From IMG/VR virus record IMGVR_UViG_3300010371_000109, positions 1-25,100 of that record: a stretch of 25,100 nt of DNA; one strand, given 5' to 3'. This DNA is from a virus. Each line of letters starts with the position of its first letter. Position 1 is the first letter of the stretch. Made by a program: the position numbers and the translations under genes. Positions 15,604 through 22,795 of this stretch are shown in pieces. The notes under the pieces were generated by a model. That model ran no database searches and was not told where the DNA came from. It worked only from the letters and a program-made list of their open reading frames with translations.

Positions 15604-16827
15604 ATGGCCGATGCGTTACTTACCATCAACATGATTACTCGAGAGGCTGTGCGCCTCTGGAAAAACACCAACGCTTTTCTGCAGAACGTGGACATGCAGT
15701 ACGACTCCAGCTTTGCCGTCACCGGCGCGAAGATCGGGTCGAGCCTCCGCATTCGTCTGCCCAACGACTTCACCGTAACGACCGGCCCGGCGCTCTCTGT
15801 CCAGGACACGGCGGAGCAGTCAACCACCCTGGTGCTGGCTACCCAGAAGCACGTGGACGTGTCGTACTCAACGGCCGATCGCACGCTGAGCCTGGACGAT
15901 TACTCCCGCCGGGTGCTCGCCCCGATGGTAAACAACCTCGCCGGTGCGGTCGCGGTGGATATTATGTCCGGGAGCGAGGGCGGGATTTCCAACTTCGTCG
16001 CGAACCAGGATGTGAACAATAATATTCTCTCCCCGATTGCATCCACCTATTTGAACTCCGGGGCGAGCCTGGACCTGCAATCTGCTCCGATCGCCAATCG
16101 GAAGATTGTCAACAGCCCCCGGACCGAGGCCCGAGTGGTGAGCGCGCTCAGCGGATTGCTGAACCCTGGGAGCGAGATCAGCCGCCAGTACGTTACCGGG
16201 CGGATGTACGATGCGCTTGGGTTTATCTGGATGAAAGACCAGACCGCGATTGTCCATACCACCGGGACGCTGGCTCAAGGTTCTGCCACTGTCAACGGGG
16301 CGAACCAGACCGGACTCAGCCTTGTTGTGAATGCCCTTGCTGGGAGTCTCAACGTCGGAGATATTATCACCATCGCTGGCGTGAACGCTGTCAACCGAAT
16401 CACCAAGCAGTCCACCGGAGAACTGATGCAGTTTGCTGTCACGTCAAATGTGGCGGTGAATGCGACGGTGATTCCAATCTACCCGGCGATTGTTCCGGCC
16501 AGCGGCGGACAGGCTGTCCAGTATCAGACGGTCACGGCGTCTCCGGCAAGCGGTGCTGCAGTCAATCCCAGCAACGGGCTGGCTGCCAGCACGGCTTATC
16601 GGAAGAACTTCGCGTTCGCTCCAGAAGCGGTTACGCTGGCCACGGCGGACCTTGAGATGCCGCACAACGTCCATGAGGCTGCGAGAGAAGAGTTCGACGG
16701 GGTGAGCATGAGGATGGTGACTGACTATTTCATCGGAACCGATCAGCTTATCACCCGGCTTGATGTTCTCTATGGGTATCTCTGGATTCGTCCCGAATGG
16801 GCCTGCGTTGTGGCTGATGTAGTGTAG
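15604..16827 (+). CDS. major capsid protein, P22 coat gp5-like
   Basis: This 407-residue protein forms the shell. The N terminus MADALLTINMITREAVRLWKN, then NVDMQYDSSFAVTGAKIGSS, RIRLPNDFTVTTGPALSVQD, TTLVLATQKHVDVSYSTADR and LSLDDYSRRVLAPMVNNLAG matches the gp5-type coat layout point by point, with an HK97 fold known for that family. Middle residues carry an insertion-like beta region (GTLAQGSATVNGANQTGLSLV, ITIAGVNAVNRIT). ATG 15604 is chosen because GGAG sits nine bases upstream; TTG 15580 would add eight residues. It follows scaffold with one gene between, as expected for a P22-like head operon. Confidence 0.93.
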   Translation: MADALLTINMITREAVRLWKNTNAFLQNVDMQYDSSFAVTGAKIGSSLRIRLPNDFTVTTGPALSVQDTAEQSTTLVLATQKHVDVSYSTADRTLSLDDYSRRVLAPMVNNLAGAVAVDIMSGSEGGISNFVANQDVNNNILSPIASTYLNSGASLDLQSAPIANRKIVNSPRTEARVVSALSGLLNPGSEISRQYVTGRMYDALGFIWMKDQTAIVHTTGTLAQGSATVNGANQTGLSLVVNALAGSLNVGDIITIAGVNAVNRITKQSTGELMQFAVTSNVAVNATVIPIYPAIVPASGGQAVQYQTVTASPASGAAVNPSNGLAASTAYRKNFAFAPEAVTLATADLEMPHNVHEAAREEFDGVSMRMVTDYFIGTDQLITRLDVLYGYLWIRPEWACVVADVV

Positions 16828-16838
16828 GTCCTCCTCCA

Positions 16839-17288
16839 GTGCTCCAGTGGAAACTCCTCCATGATCACCTGGTCAACCAGCCGCAGCACTACGAGCGTCC
16901 GCAGCAGGTCGCTCGGATCGCTCGTGCGCTGACGCTGGTCCAGGAAGGTCTGGAGGAGCTTTCCCGGCTGGGGCATCATTTTGAACTTCTTGGGACAGAT
17001 GTTCCTCGGGACTCCTGGCCACGACTGGTGTTCCACCTGCAAAAGGCCCCGCGCGGGTTCTTTTGTCTCTCCGAATTTGATTTCGAGCATGCACTGGGCG
17101 GGACTGAGGCCGGCTGGCACGACACGCTGGATGAAGCGAAACACTCAGCTGGGATGGACAAGCAGTTCACCAGAGGTGGAGTGTTTCCGAAGCGCGGGCT
17201 GCCTGCGCTGGGAGCCCCCGAGGATCTCACCCCGCTGGAGCAGCTTCGCCGCCGAGGGCTGCTGGATTCAAACGGAAACAGGGATTGA
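16839..17288 (+). CDS. accessory protein A of a three-member FPKMLY-like family
   Basis: This 149-residue product has no clear database-level name. It aligns by eye with the next gene: LVQEGLEELSRLGHHFELL here against EVEQGMEKLRALGHHLYLA there, then DSWPRLVFH against DEFPKMLYR, then AGWHDTL against DGYDDHPS. The C-terminal third (GGVFPKRGLPALGAPEDL) is unique to this copy. GTG 16839 has no good ribosome binding site, so the start is uncertain. The gene lies 11 bases after coat. A capsid decoration or accessory role is possible from position, not shown. Confidence 0.6.
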   Translation: MLQWKLLHDHLVNQPQHYERPQQVARIARALTLVQEGLEELSRLGHHFELLGTDVPRDSWPRLVFHLQKAPRGFFCLSEFDFEHALGGTEAGWHDTLDEAKHSAGMDKQFTRGGVFPKRGLPALGAPEDLTPLEQLRRRGLLDSNGNRD

Positions 17289-17302
17289 AAGGAAACATTC
17301 AA

Positions 17303-17686
17303 ATGTCTGACATATCAATCGCCGGAGCCAGCGCACTATTCTCCGGGTCTCCGGCTGAGATAAGCGATCTCCGAGCCGAGCTCGCTGATCATCATGCTGA
17401 TGAGCCCCAGAAGGCGATGCTTGCTGATCTGGCACTCCGCGAGGTCGAGCAGGGGATGGAGAAGCTCCGCGCGCTAGGACATCATTTGTACCTGGCCTGG
17501 GGAGAAGGCCCGGCGCGGGATGAATTCCCCAAAATGCTCTACCGGGACCGAGACGAGCTGCAACAGGTGGTATTTACCGAGGGAGAAGAGGCGCAAGCCC
17601 GCGCCGATGGGTATGACGACCATCCGAGCCTGCGGAAGCCTGTGGCACCTGAGAGCCAAATCCCGCGCTCCGATCCACAGGTGTAG
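17303..17686 (+). CDS. accessory protein B of the FPKMLY family
   Basis: This 127-residue protein starts at ATG 17303 with AAAGGA about nine bases upstream; TTG 17285 is a poorer option. It has an N-terminal helical part (EISDLRAELADHHADEPQK), then EVEQGMEKLRALGHH (LGHH at 58-61), then EFPKMLY at ~74-80, an acidic EGEEAQARADGYDD segment and a Pro-rich tail. The EFPKMLY, then acidic residues, then GW/GY plus a Pro or Ser-rich end is a short motif seen in small phage proteins near head genes. Related copies lie on both sides. The role is unknown. Confidence 0.7.
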   Translation: MSDISIAGASALFSGSPAEISDLRAELADHHADEPQKAMLADLALREVEQGMEKLRALGHHLYLAWGEGPARDEFPKMLYRDRDELQQVVFTEGEEAQARADGYDDHPSLRKPVAPESQIPRSDPQV

Positions 17687-17690
17687 CCTG

Positions 17691-17858
17691 ATGCCGGTCG
17701 GGAGCAAAGTTGCAGAGGTTAAGTCCAAGCTGAAGCAGGAATACCCTGGGAATCCCTCTGCGGTCTACGGAACGCTGAACAAGACAGGGCTCATGCATGG
17801 AAATAAGCCCACGCGAAAAGGGCTGGAGAAAGCGAAGCCAAAGGGTTATGGGCGATGA
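17691..17858 (+). CDS. 55-residue basic protein ending in GYGR
   Basis: ATG 17691 has AGGTG seven bases upstream. The product is MPVGSKVAEVKSKLKQEYPG, then NPSAVYGTLNKTGLMHGNKP, then a Lys-rich tail ending KPKGYGR. It resembles small Lys-rich phage proteins with a YP-x-NP...GTLNK-x-G-x-MHGNK core, found next to head genes, but no function is known. The following tiny gene overlaps its stop (ATGA) and ends in almost the same tail. Confidence 0.65.
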   Translation: MPVGSKVAEVKSKLKQEYPGNPSAVYGTLNKTGLMHGNKPTRKGLEKAKPKGYGR

Positions 17859-18025
17859 AGGGGGAGGGGAGCACTCAGCCTCGGACGATCCGGCCCAAGC
17901 TTGAGCCGCTTGCTCGGACAGGTGGCCTGGCGTTGGACTCAGCCGGCGTGCTCTCCGAGCAGCCGAAAGCTCAAGCCCCCGGGCCGAAGCAGAAATTCAA
18001 ACCACTGGCCGGTTATGGCCGATAG
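17855..18025 (+). CDS. 56-residue protein ending in GYGR
   Basis: ATG 17855 overlaps the previous stop as ATGA and has AAAGGG nine bases upstream. The product starts MKGEGSTQPRTIRPKLEPLA and ends PGPKQKFKPLAGYGR. It is Pro/Lys-rich and probably disordered, with no hydrophobic segment. It matches nothing recognised. Its stop is part of the AGGAG site of the Tad2-like gene, so the two are closely coupled. Confidence 0.55.
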   Translation: MKGEGSTQPRTIRPKLEPLARTGGLALDSAGVLSEQPKAQAPGPKQKFKPLAGYGR

Positions 18026-18033
18026 GAGCAGTA

Positions 18034-18312
18034 ATGGAAACAATTGGTTGGGCAGTAAAACAGATGCACGACGGAGCGCGAGTACGTCGTGCTGGCTGGA
18101 ACGGGAAAGATATGTTTCTTTTCCTTGTGCCTGGTTCGCGATTTCAAGTAAATCGTGCTCCGTTACTGGGGATTTATCCCGAGGGAACAGAGATCGACTA
18201 TCACCCTCACGTGGACATGAAAACTGCACAAGGCTATGTGGTTCCGTGGCTGTGCTCGCAAGCAGATTTGCTTGCAACTGACTGGGAACTTGCTGACGAG
18301 GAGCCGGGCTAA
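18034..18312 (+). CDS. tad2: Tad2-like (DUF2829) anti-Thoeris protein
   Basis: This 92-residue protein matches the DUF2829/Tad2 family along nearly its whole length. In order: IGWAVKQMHDGARVRRAGWNG (residues ~4-24), KDMFLFLVPGSRFQVNRAPL, LGIYPEGTEIDYHPHVDMKT, and VVPWLCSQADLLATDWEL near the end. The R-x-G-W-N-G, FLVPGS, VNR-x-P-L, IYPEGTEI and VPWL-x-S-x-x-DLL-x-x-DW blocks are the family hallmarks, and the usual length is about 90 residues. Characterised Tad2 proteins bind and sequester the cyclic ADP-ribose-type signal of Thoeris defence, so the host effector is not activated. AGGAG lies five bases before ATG 18034. It sits in the accessory cluster behind the coat gene and overlaps the next gene as TAATG. 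Confidence 0.88.
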   Translation: METIGWAVKQMHDGARVRRAGWNGKDMFLFLVPGSRFQVNRAPLLGIYPEGTEIDYHPHVDMKTAQGYVVPWLCSQADLLATDWELADEEPG

Positions 18313-18785
18313 TGCGCGGATCGACACGGAATATCCATACTCGCTACCATGCGATGGAGGCGGCTGGAGCGTTTGACTCCAACCCGGCCAACCCGACCTC
18401 TCGGGATCAGGATGGCCAGACGCTTTACCGGGGGCCGGTGGAATTCCCGAAGATGCTCTATCATCCTCAGGGCCTCGAACGCGTAACGGTCCCGGGGGAG
18501 GTGGTGTTGTCCCCTGGTGGGCGCGAGGTGCTGCTGGGGCAACAGCGCGAGCTGATTCACCGGATTGTGGCGGACGCGGTGGAAGAGGCCGAGGCCCTTG
18601 CCGAAGGCTGGCATACCACTCCAGCTAAGGCTATTGCTGCCAGCGGTCGCACGCCCCCGCCGGAAAGCCCCGCCCAGGTTATATCCGACAAGGACGCGGA
18701 GATTGAACGTCTGCGTGCGCAGCTGGCGGAGGTACAGGGGGCTGGAGTCGGGAAGAAACATGCTAGCGCGGGGGCTGCGCCATGA
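18312..18785 (+). CDS. accessory protein C of the FPKMLY family with C-terminal coiled coil
   Basis: This 157-residue protein starts in the Tad2 stop (TAATG). It has a disordered-looking N terminus (HAMEAAGAFDSNPANPTSRD), then VEFPKMLYHP at ~43-52, an inserted stretch with ERVTVPGEVVLSPGGRE, then EEAEALAEGWHTTPAKAI at ~91-108. A likely coiled coil (DKDAEIERLRAQLAEVQ) ends the protein. The FPKMLYHP...EEA...GWHTTP pair is the same as in protein B, with an insertion between the halves. The conserved motif is common in small phage proteins of unknown role; an accessory head or neck function is possible. Confidence 0.7.
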   Translation: MRGSTRNIHTRYHAMEAAGAFDSNPANPTSRDQDGQTLYRGPVEFPKMLYHPQGLERVTVPGEVVLSPGGREVLLGQQRELIHRIVADAVEEAEALAEGWHTTPAKAIAASGRTPPPESPAQVISDKDAEIERLRAQLAEVQGAGVGKKHASAGAAP

Positions 18786-19012
18786 CCGGGCCGGAGGATA
18801 TCCAGGTCACAACTGGAACTGTCCCAGCTGATGCTGAGACGGGAGCGCAAAATCAGCAGGTGGTGATTCAAGACTCCAGTGCCCGGCGAGCCTGGACTGG
18901 TGAGGGCACCACGGTTGGGGAGGCTGCGACGCAGGCGGTGCGAAAGCTGCTCGGCGATCGGCGGGTGCGGGAGTACACTGGGACTGGGCTTGGACTTGGG
19001 ACCAGGGACTAA
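18782..19012 (+). CDS. 76-residue unknown protein before the tail-adaptor gene
   Basis: ATG 18782 overlaps the previous stop as ATGA. The product starts MTGPEDIQVTTGTVPADAET and continues with QQVVIQDSSARRAWTGEGTT, VGEAATQAVRKLLGDRRVRE and a Gly-rich end. It looks like a small soluble protein with one helix near the C terminus. No family is recognised. Six bases separate it from the adaptor gene. Confidence 0.6.
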   Translation: MTGPEDIQVTTGTVPADAETGAQNQQVVIQDSSARRAWTGEGTTVGEAATQAVRKLLGDRRVREYTGTGLGLGTRD

Positions 19013-19018
19013 CCGCCA

Positions 19019-19807
19019 GTGGCCCTGCTAAACCCCGCCGCACTTACTGCCGGCGATCTTTGTACCCAAGCCCTCCGCGAATGCGGCGCGCATGGACAGG
19101 GGACTACTCCGACCGCAGATGAGCTGGAGGACGCGCAGTTCCGCCTGCAGACCATGCTGCAACAGTGGCAGAATCAGCGCTGGCTGGTCTATCACCTGGT
19201 AACCTACAACGCTACGAGCGGCGGTCAGCAGGTCTACACAGTGGGACCGGGGGGTTCAATCGATCCGGGTGTTCAAACTGATCTCTCCCCCGCGCTGCCG
19301 AGCTATCAGCGCCCGGATCGAATCGAGTCCGCGTTTCTCCGGCAAATCCAGAACTCCCAGCCCAATCAGATCGATTATCCGCTGGTACAACTCCCCTCCA
19401 TGGAGGACTACAACCGGATCGCGCTGAAATCCCTGGTAAGCTTTCCGGGTTGGTTCTTCTATGACCCAGCTTGGCCATTGGGGCAACTCCACGTCTGGCC
19501 AGTCCCGAACGCCTCGATCTACGGGATTTTCATCTCGATCAAGGAACAGCTCCCCGCGAGCTTTGCAACCAGCGCCTCAACGTTCAACTTGCCGTATGAG
19601 TACTATGGTGCAATGCTCTGGAACCTCGCCGAGCTGCTCTGTCCAAGCAAAGGGCTGCCAGTGAGCGTCGATCTTCGTCGGAACGCCAAGAACGGCCGAG
19701 GAGTGCTCCGGGCCAGCGCCACCGCGATCAGCAACCTGGTGATGCCACGGGAGGTCCTGGGCAAGCGCCGGGATGGGTATAATATTTTCTCCGATCAGTT
19801 CTACTAG
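19019..19807 (+). CDS. head-to-tail adaptor / tail accessory factor, P22 gp4-like
   Basis: This 262-residue protein opens with AALTAGDLCTQALRECGAHG, TPTADELEDAQFRLQTMLQQ and WQNQRWLVYHLVTYN, the layout of P22 gp4-like tail accessory factors (known to bind the portal and stabilise packaged DNA). The remainder has beta-rich segments (IYGIFISIKEQLPASF) and a typical NLPYEYYGAMLWNLAELLCP motif followed by a basic tail region. GTG 19019 is the best start, with AGGGA about ten bases upstream. It is longer than P22 gp4 (about 166 residues), like many relatives in other phages. Confidence 0.85.
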   Translation: MALLNPAALTAGDLCTQALRECGAHGQGTTPTADELEDAQFRLQTMLQQWQNQRWLVYHLVTYNATSGGQQVYTVGPGGSIDPGVQTDLSPALPSYQRPDRIESAFLRQIQNSQPNQIDYPLVQLPSMEDYNRIALKSLVSFPGWFFYDPAWPLGQLHVWPVPNASIYGIFISIKEQLPASFATSASTFNLPYEYYGAMLWNLAELLCPSKGLPVSVDLRRNAKNGRGVLRASATAISNLVMPREVLGKRRDGYNIFSDQFY

Positions 19808-19822
19808 AAGGAGCTTTCGATA

Positions 19823-20272
19823 ATGTCCATCATCTCCGCCTTGATCGACCTCTTTCCCAGCTTCATTCCCGGCCCGCGCCTGGTTGACGGCGGAGAGTGT
19901 CTCCAGCTGGCTCAGTTAATCTGCTCGGCCAAGACCGGATACACCGCGCTCGCGGGTGGAGGCCAAGCCGGGGCAACTCAGCTCATCACCACGCTGAATG
20001 AAGTCCCAAACGTCGCGAGCGACAATGACTCGGTGATGCTTCCGCTGGCCATCCCAGGCCGTTGGGTGGTGGTGAATAACACCAGTGGACACAGCCTCCA
20101 GGTCTTCGGCCAGCCAATCAACCCGAACAATGCTGGTGCCGGCGATACCATCGCGCCGAATAACTCGGTCATCCAGGCCGCGACGGCGACCGGCGTAGCC
20201 CAAGCCACTGCCGTCATGGCCATCTATGTTTGCACGACTATTGGTCAGTGGAAACAGGGCTCGATGGCGTAG
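19823..20272 (+). CDS. beta-rich structural protein of unknown role between gp4- and gp10-like genes
   Basis: This 149-residue protein has AAGGAG nine bases before ATG 19823. It has a hydrophobic N-terminal stretch (MSIISALIDLFPSFIPGPRL) and then a beta-rich domain with VMLPLAIPGRWVVVNNTSGH, SLQVFGQPINPNNAGAGDTI and AVMAIYVCTTIGQWKQG. The latter strongly recalls small beta domains at the ends of phage fibre and decoration proteins, where a value-like loop with VVVNN and IxPNxS turns repeats. Placement in the neck gene block suggests a virion part, for example a decoration or fibre-associated protein. Confidence 0.7.
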   Translation: MSIISALIDLFPSFIPGPRLVDGGECLQLAQLICSAKTGYTALAGGGQAGATQLITTLNEVPNVASDNDSVMLPLAIPGRWVVVNNTSGHSLQVFGQPINPNNAGAGDTIAPNNSVIQAATATGVAQATAVMAIYVCTTIGQWKQGSMA

Positions 20273-20284
20273 CAGGGCTGGGAA

Positions 20285-21799
20285 TTGGCTCGCATTCCTC
20301 TCATCGGCGGGGCGTACAGCAGCCGGAGTGTGATCTCCGGGGCTGGAGGCCGCTGCGTGAACCTGTATCCAGAGCGAAACCCGCCAGATGCTCTGGTCCC
20401 TGTCACACACTACCAGCGACCGGGACTACGCGCGCTGGTTCAAGGGCCTTCTGCTCCCGTTAGGGGCTTGTGGCGTGCGAGCAACGGGAACGGCTATTGC
20501 GTGATCGGCCAGGGATTTTATCAGATCGGAGCAAATTGGGCGTTGACGCACCTGGGAGATCTCTCCCCCGGACGGAGCAACCCATGTAGTTTTACCGATT
20601 TTGGTGCTGCGGTTGGAATCGGCCTGGTGGTTGATGGCAGCTCCCAGGGCTGGCAGGTCAATCTGGCCTCCGGTGCGTTCAGTGCGGTGATTGACCCAAC
20701 TGGGAGCTTCGTTGGCGCGGACCGGGTGGATTATATCGACACTTTCGTTCTGTTCAACATCCCTGGAACCAATCAGTTCGGTTGTACGCTGAGCAACGAG
20801 CTGGCTTTTGACCAGCTGAACCTGGCTGCCAAGACGGATTATCCAGATTTGCTCCAAACCCTGATCGTAAACCGCCATGAGATCATTCTGTTCGGAACGC
20901 TCAAGTCTGAAATCTGGTACGATGCTGGGAATGCCCAGTTCCCCTTTGCCGAGCTCCCAGGGGCCTATATCGAGCATGGTACGGTAGCGAAATATAGCGT
21001 GGCCAGCGCGGATATCTCGGTGTTCTGGTTGGGAATGGACCTACAAGGCCAAGGCTACGTGTTCCGTCAGCGTGGGTATGAAACCACGCGAATCAGCAAT
21101 CACGCGCTGGAGTGGACGCTTTCTCAGGTGCAAGAAGCTGGTGGGACCCTGACAGACGCCATCGGCTACACGTTCCAGAAGTCCGGGCACCTCTTCTACG
21201 TGCTCCAATTCCCGTCCGCCGACATGACTTGGGTCTACGACGACGCGGTGCAAGATCCGCTGATTGCCTGGCATCAGGAAGCCTGGACAGACTCCAACGG
21301 CACGTTGCACAGGCATCGAGGAAACTGCTGCGCCTTCATCAACGGGGTGAATGTCTGTGGAGACTGGCAAAACGGGACCTTGTACGCGATGGACTTCGGG
21401 AGCTTCACCGATGAAGTCCTCGGAGTCCCCGGGCCTATCAGCTTCATTCGGACTTTCCCCCACCTCGGCGCCATCACCAGCCGGGAGGGTTTCCCAGCCA
21501 TTCCGACTGACGGCCGCCGAGTGGTTTTCAATCGTCTGATGCTGGATATGGAATGCGGAACCACCGGAGACCTGTCCGAGTTCCCGGCCCAGATCACCTG
21601 TCGGTACTCCGACGACCGAGGGAAGACCTGGAGAGGAGTAGTGCTGCAATCCGCCGGGGCACAAGGGCAATATGATACCTGGCCGCTCTACAACAACCTG
21701 GGCGAGGCGCGTGATCGGGTGTTTGAGATCGAATACTCAATCCCCGGCCCAGCCGCGCTCAACGGGGCTTGGGTGGATGGTCAGCTGGCGAGGAGCTGA
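20285..21799 (+). CDS. packaged DNA stabilisation protein, P22 gp10-like
   Basis: This 504-residue protein starts LARIPLIGGAYSSRSVISGA and GRCVNLYPERNP, and continues with RPGLRALVQGPSAPVRGLW, NGYCVIGQGFYQI, VDYIDTFVLFNIPGTNQFGC, LTLIVNRHEIILFGTLKSEI-like blocks (LQTLIVNRHEIILFG, EIWYDAGNAQFPF), and VFWLGMDLQGQGYVFRQRGY. This is the gp10-type family that forms part of the tail hub below gp4 and plugs packaged DNA. P22 gp10 is 472 residues, so the length fits. TTG 20285 is accepted because the family's IPLIGGAY block begins immediately after it; AGGG lies about eight bases upstream. The next gene begins in its stop codon (TGATG). Confidence 0.9.
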   Translation: MARIPLIGGAYSSRSVISGAGGRCVNLYPERNPPDALVPVTHYQRPGLRALVQGPSAPVRGLWRASNGNGYCVIGQGFYQIGANWALTHLGDLSPGRSNPCSFTDFGAAVGIGLVVDGSSQGWQVNLASGAFSAVIDPTGSFVGADRVDYIDTFVLFNIPGTNQFGCTLSNELAFDQLNLAAKTDYPDLLQTLIVNRHEIILFGTLKSEIWYDAGNAQFPFAELPGAYIEHGTVAKYSVASADISVFWLGMDLQGQGYVFRQRGYETTRISNHALEWTLSQVQEAGGTLTDAIGYTFQKSGHLFYVLQFPSADMTWVYDDAVQDPLIAWHQEAWTDSNGTLHRHRGNCCAFINGVNVCGDWQNGTLYAMDFGSFTDEVLGVPGPISFIRTFPHLGAITSREGFPAIPTDGRRVVFNRLMLDMECGTTGDLSEFPAQITCRYSDDRGKTWRGVVLQSAGAQGQYDTWPLYNNLGEARDRVFEIEYSIPGPAALNGAWVDGQLARS

Positions 21800-22203
21800 T
21801 GACAAACCCGATCCAACACCAGCTCTACCAGCCATTTCCGAAACTGGACTCCCCCCTCGTCGGGGCAAACGGCCAGCCGAGTATTCCGTGGTACTATCTG
21901 CTACTGGCCCTTTGGCAACGTACTGGAGGGTCGAGTGTACCTGCGACCGCTGGGATAATTTTTGACATCAGTGCTGGAGCGACCGAGAGTGTGCTGGGGC
22001 CTGTAAACTCCCCCTTTACCTTCACCGCACCGCTAGTTGGATTTCTAACCTCTGCCGGTGGGAAGATCGAGCTGAATCGAAGTGGGACTTGGCGGGAAGT
22101 CAGCCTGGTCGGAGGCTCGTTCTGGCTGATGGCCGGAGACAGCGTTCGCGTGAGCTGGTTTGGTCAAGGCCCACCGGAGGTAATCTGGTGGCCGAGCAAA
22201 TGA
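21799..22203 (+). CDS. small tail protein with fibre-anchor-like N terminus
   Basis: This 134-residue protein starts at ATG 21799 in the previous stop (TGATG), with AGGAG only three bases before it. Its first half (MTNPIQHQLYQPFPKLDSPL, PSIPWYYLLLALWQRTGGSS) carries the PWYYLL...LW-x-R-TGG stretch found in many podoviral tail proteins, where it probably attaches to the tail tube or stem. The second half is a short beta domain (SPFTFTAPLVGFLTSAGGKI, GSFWLMAGDSVRVSWFG). A role as a small fibre or fibre connector is inferred. Confidence 0.65.
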   Translation: MTNPIQHQLYQPFPKLDSPLVGANGQPSIPWYYLLLALWQRTGGSSVPATAGIIFDISAGATESVLGPVNSPFTFTAPLVGFLTSAGGKIELNRSGTWREVSLVGGSFWLMAGDSVRVSWFGQGPPEVIWWPSK

Positions 22204-22216
22204 TGGGGCATTTCAG

Positions 22217-22795
22217 ATGTTCATGATCCTCTCGCTCCCGCGCTCGCGCTCCGCTTGGCTCGCCCATTACCTAAACTACGGCTCACGTCGGTGCGGACAT
22301 GATCTGGCAATCCAGGCCGATACGATTGAACAGTTCCTGGGGGCATACCAGCAGGGGCTCTGGGGAACCTGCGAGACCGGAGCGGTGGTTGCTTGGCGGC
22401 TTATCCGGCATCTCGCCCCGGAGCTTCGCCTGGTAACCGTCCACCGTCCGCTGATCGAGGTCTGTCGGAGCCTAGAGGCTCGAGGGCTCGTCCCTCGGCT
22501 GGATGAGCTGGCCCAACGAGAGGCCGCGCTGGAGGCGCTTGCCAAGCAGCCTGGGGTGCATTCCCTGGATTTCCGAGATCTGGCCTCGGTCGATGCGTGT
22601 GGTTGGTTGTTCGAGCACTGTCTGGAACTTGAATTTGACCCAGAGTGGTATGCAAGATGTTCGATACTGAATATCCAGGTGGATCTCGTGGCGCGGGAGG
22701 CTCAACTACGCGCGCGGGCTCCGGCAATCGCAGGGCTGATGGCGGAAGTTCGACGGGAGACCCTTCGGCTGGGGCTGGGGAGAGGGCTGAACTGA
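22217..22795 (+). CDS. sulfotransferase-like P-loop protein
   Basis: This 192-residue protein begins MFMILSLPRSRSAWLAHYLN. The LPRSRSAWLA segment (~7-16) corresponds to the 5'-phosphosulfate-binding loop of sulfotransferases (usual form LPRSGTTWL, and PRSRTAW in phage relatives). A second segment, LRLVTVHRPLIEVCRSLEAR, carries an Arg and Ser at the spacing expected for the 3'-phosphate-binding motif. The following part (HSLDFRDLASVDACGWLFEH, ELEFDPEWYARCSIL) fits phage sulfotransferase-like proteins. The length suits a compact phage version. The substrate is unknown; host surface glycans, nucleotides or virion proteins are all possible. There is no strong ribosome binding site at ATG 22217, and ATG 22223 is an alternative. 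The GNAT-like gene follows with overlap. Confidence 0.75.
   Translation: MFMILSLPRSRSAWLAHYLNYGSRRCGHDLAIQADTIEQFLGAYQQGLWGTCETGAVVAWRLIRHLAPELRLVTVHRPLIEVCRSLEARGLVPRLDELAQREAALEALAKQPGVHSLDFRDLASVDACGWLFEHCLELEFDPEWYARCSILNIQVDLVAREAQLRARAPAIAGLMAEVRRETLRLGLGRGLN
22780..22785 (+). promoter_or_regulatory. Shine-Dalgarno GAGAGG before a probable CTG start
   Basis: GAGAGG lies six bases before CTG 22792. No ATG, GTG or TTG in the GNAT frame falls at a suitable distance, so this site supports initiation at CTG, coupled to the overlapping stop codon CTGA at 22792-22795. Confidence 0.4.
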
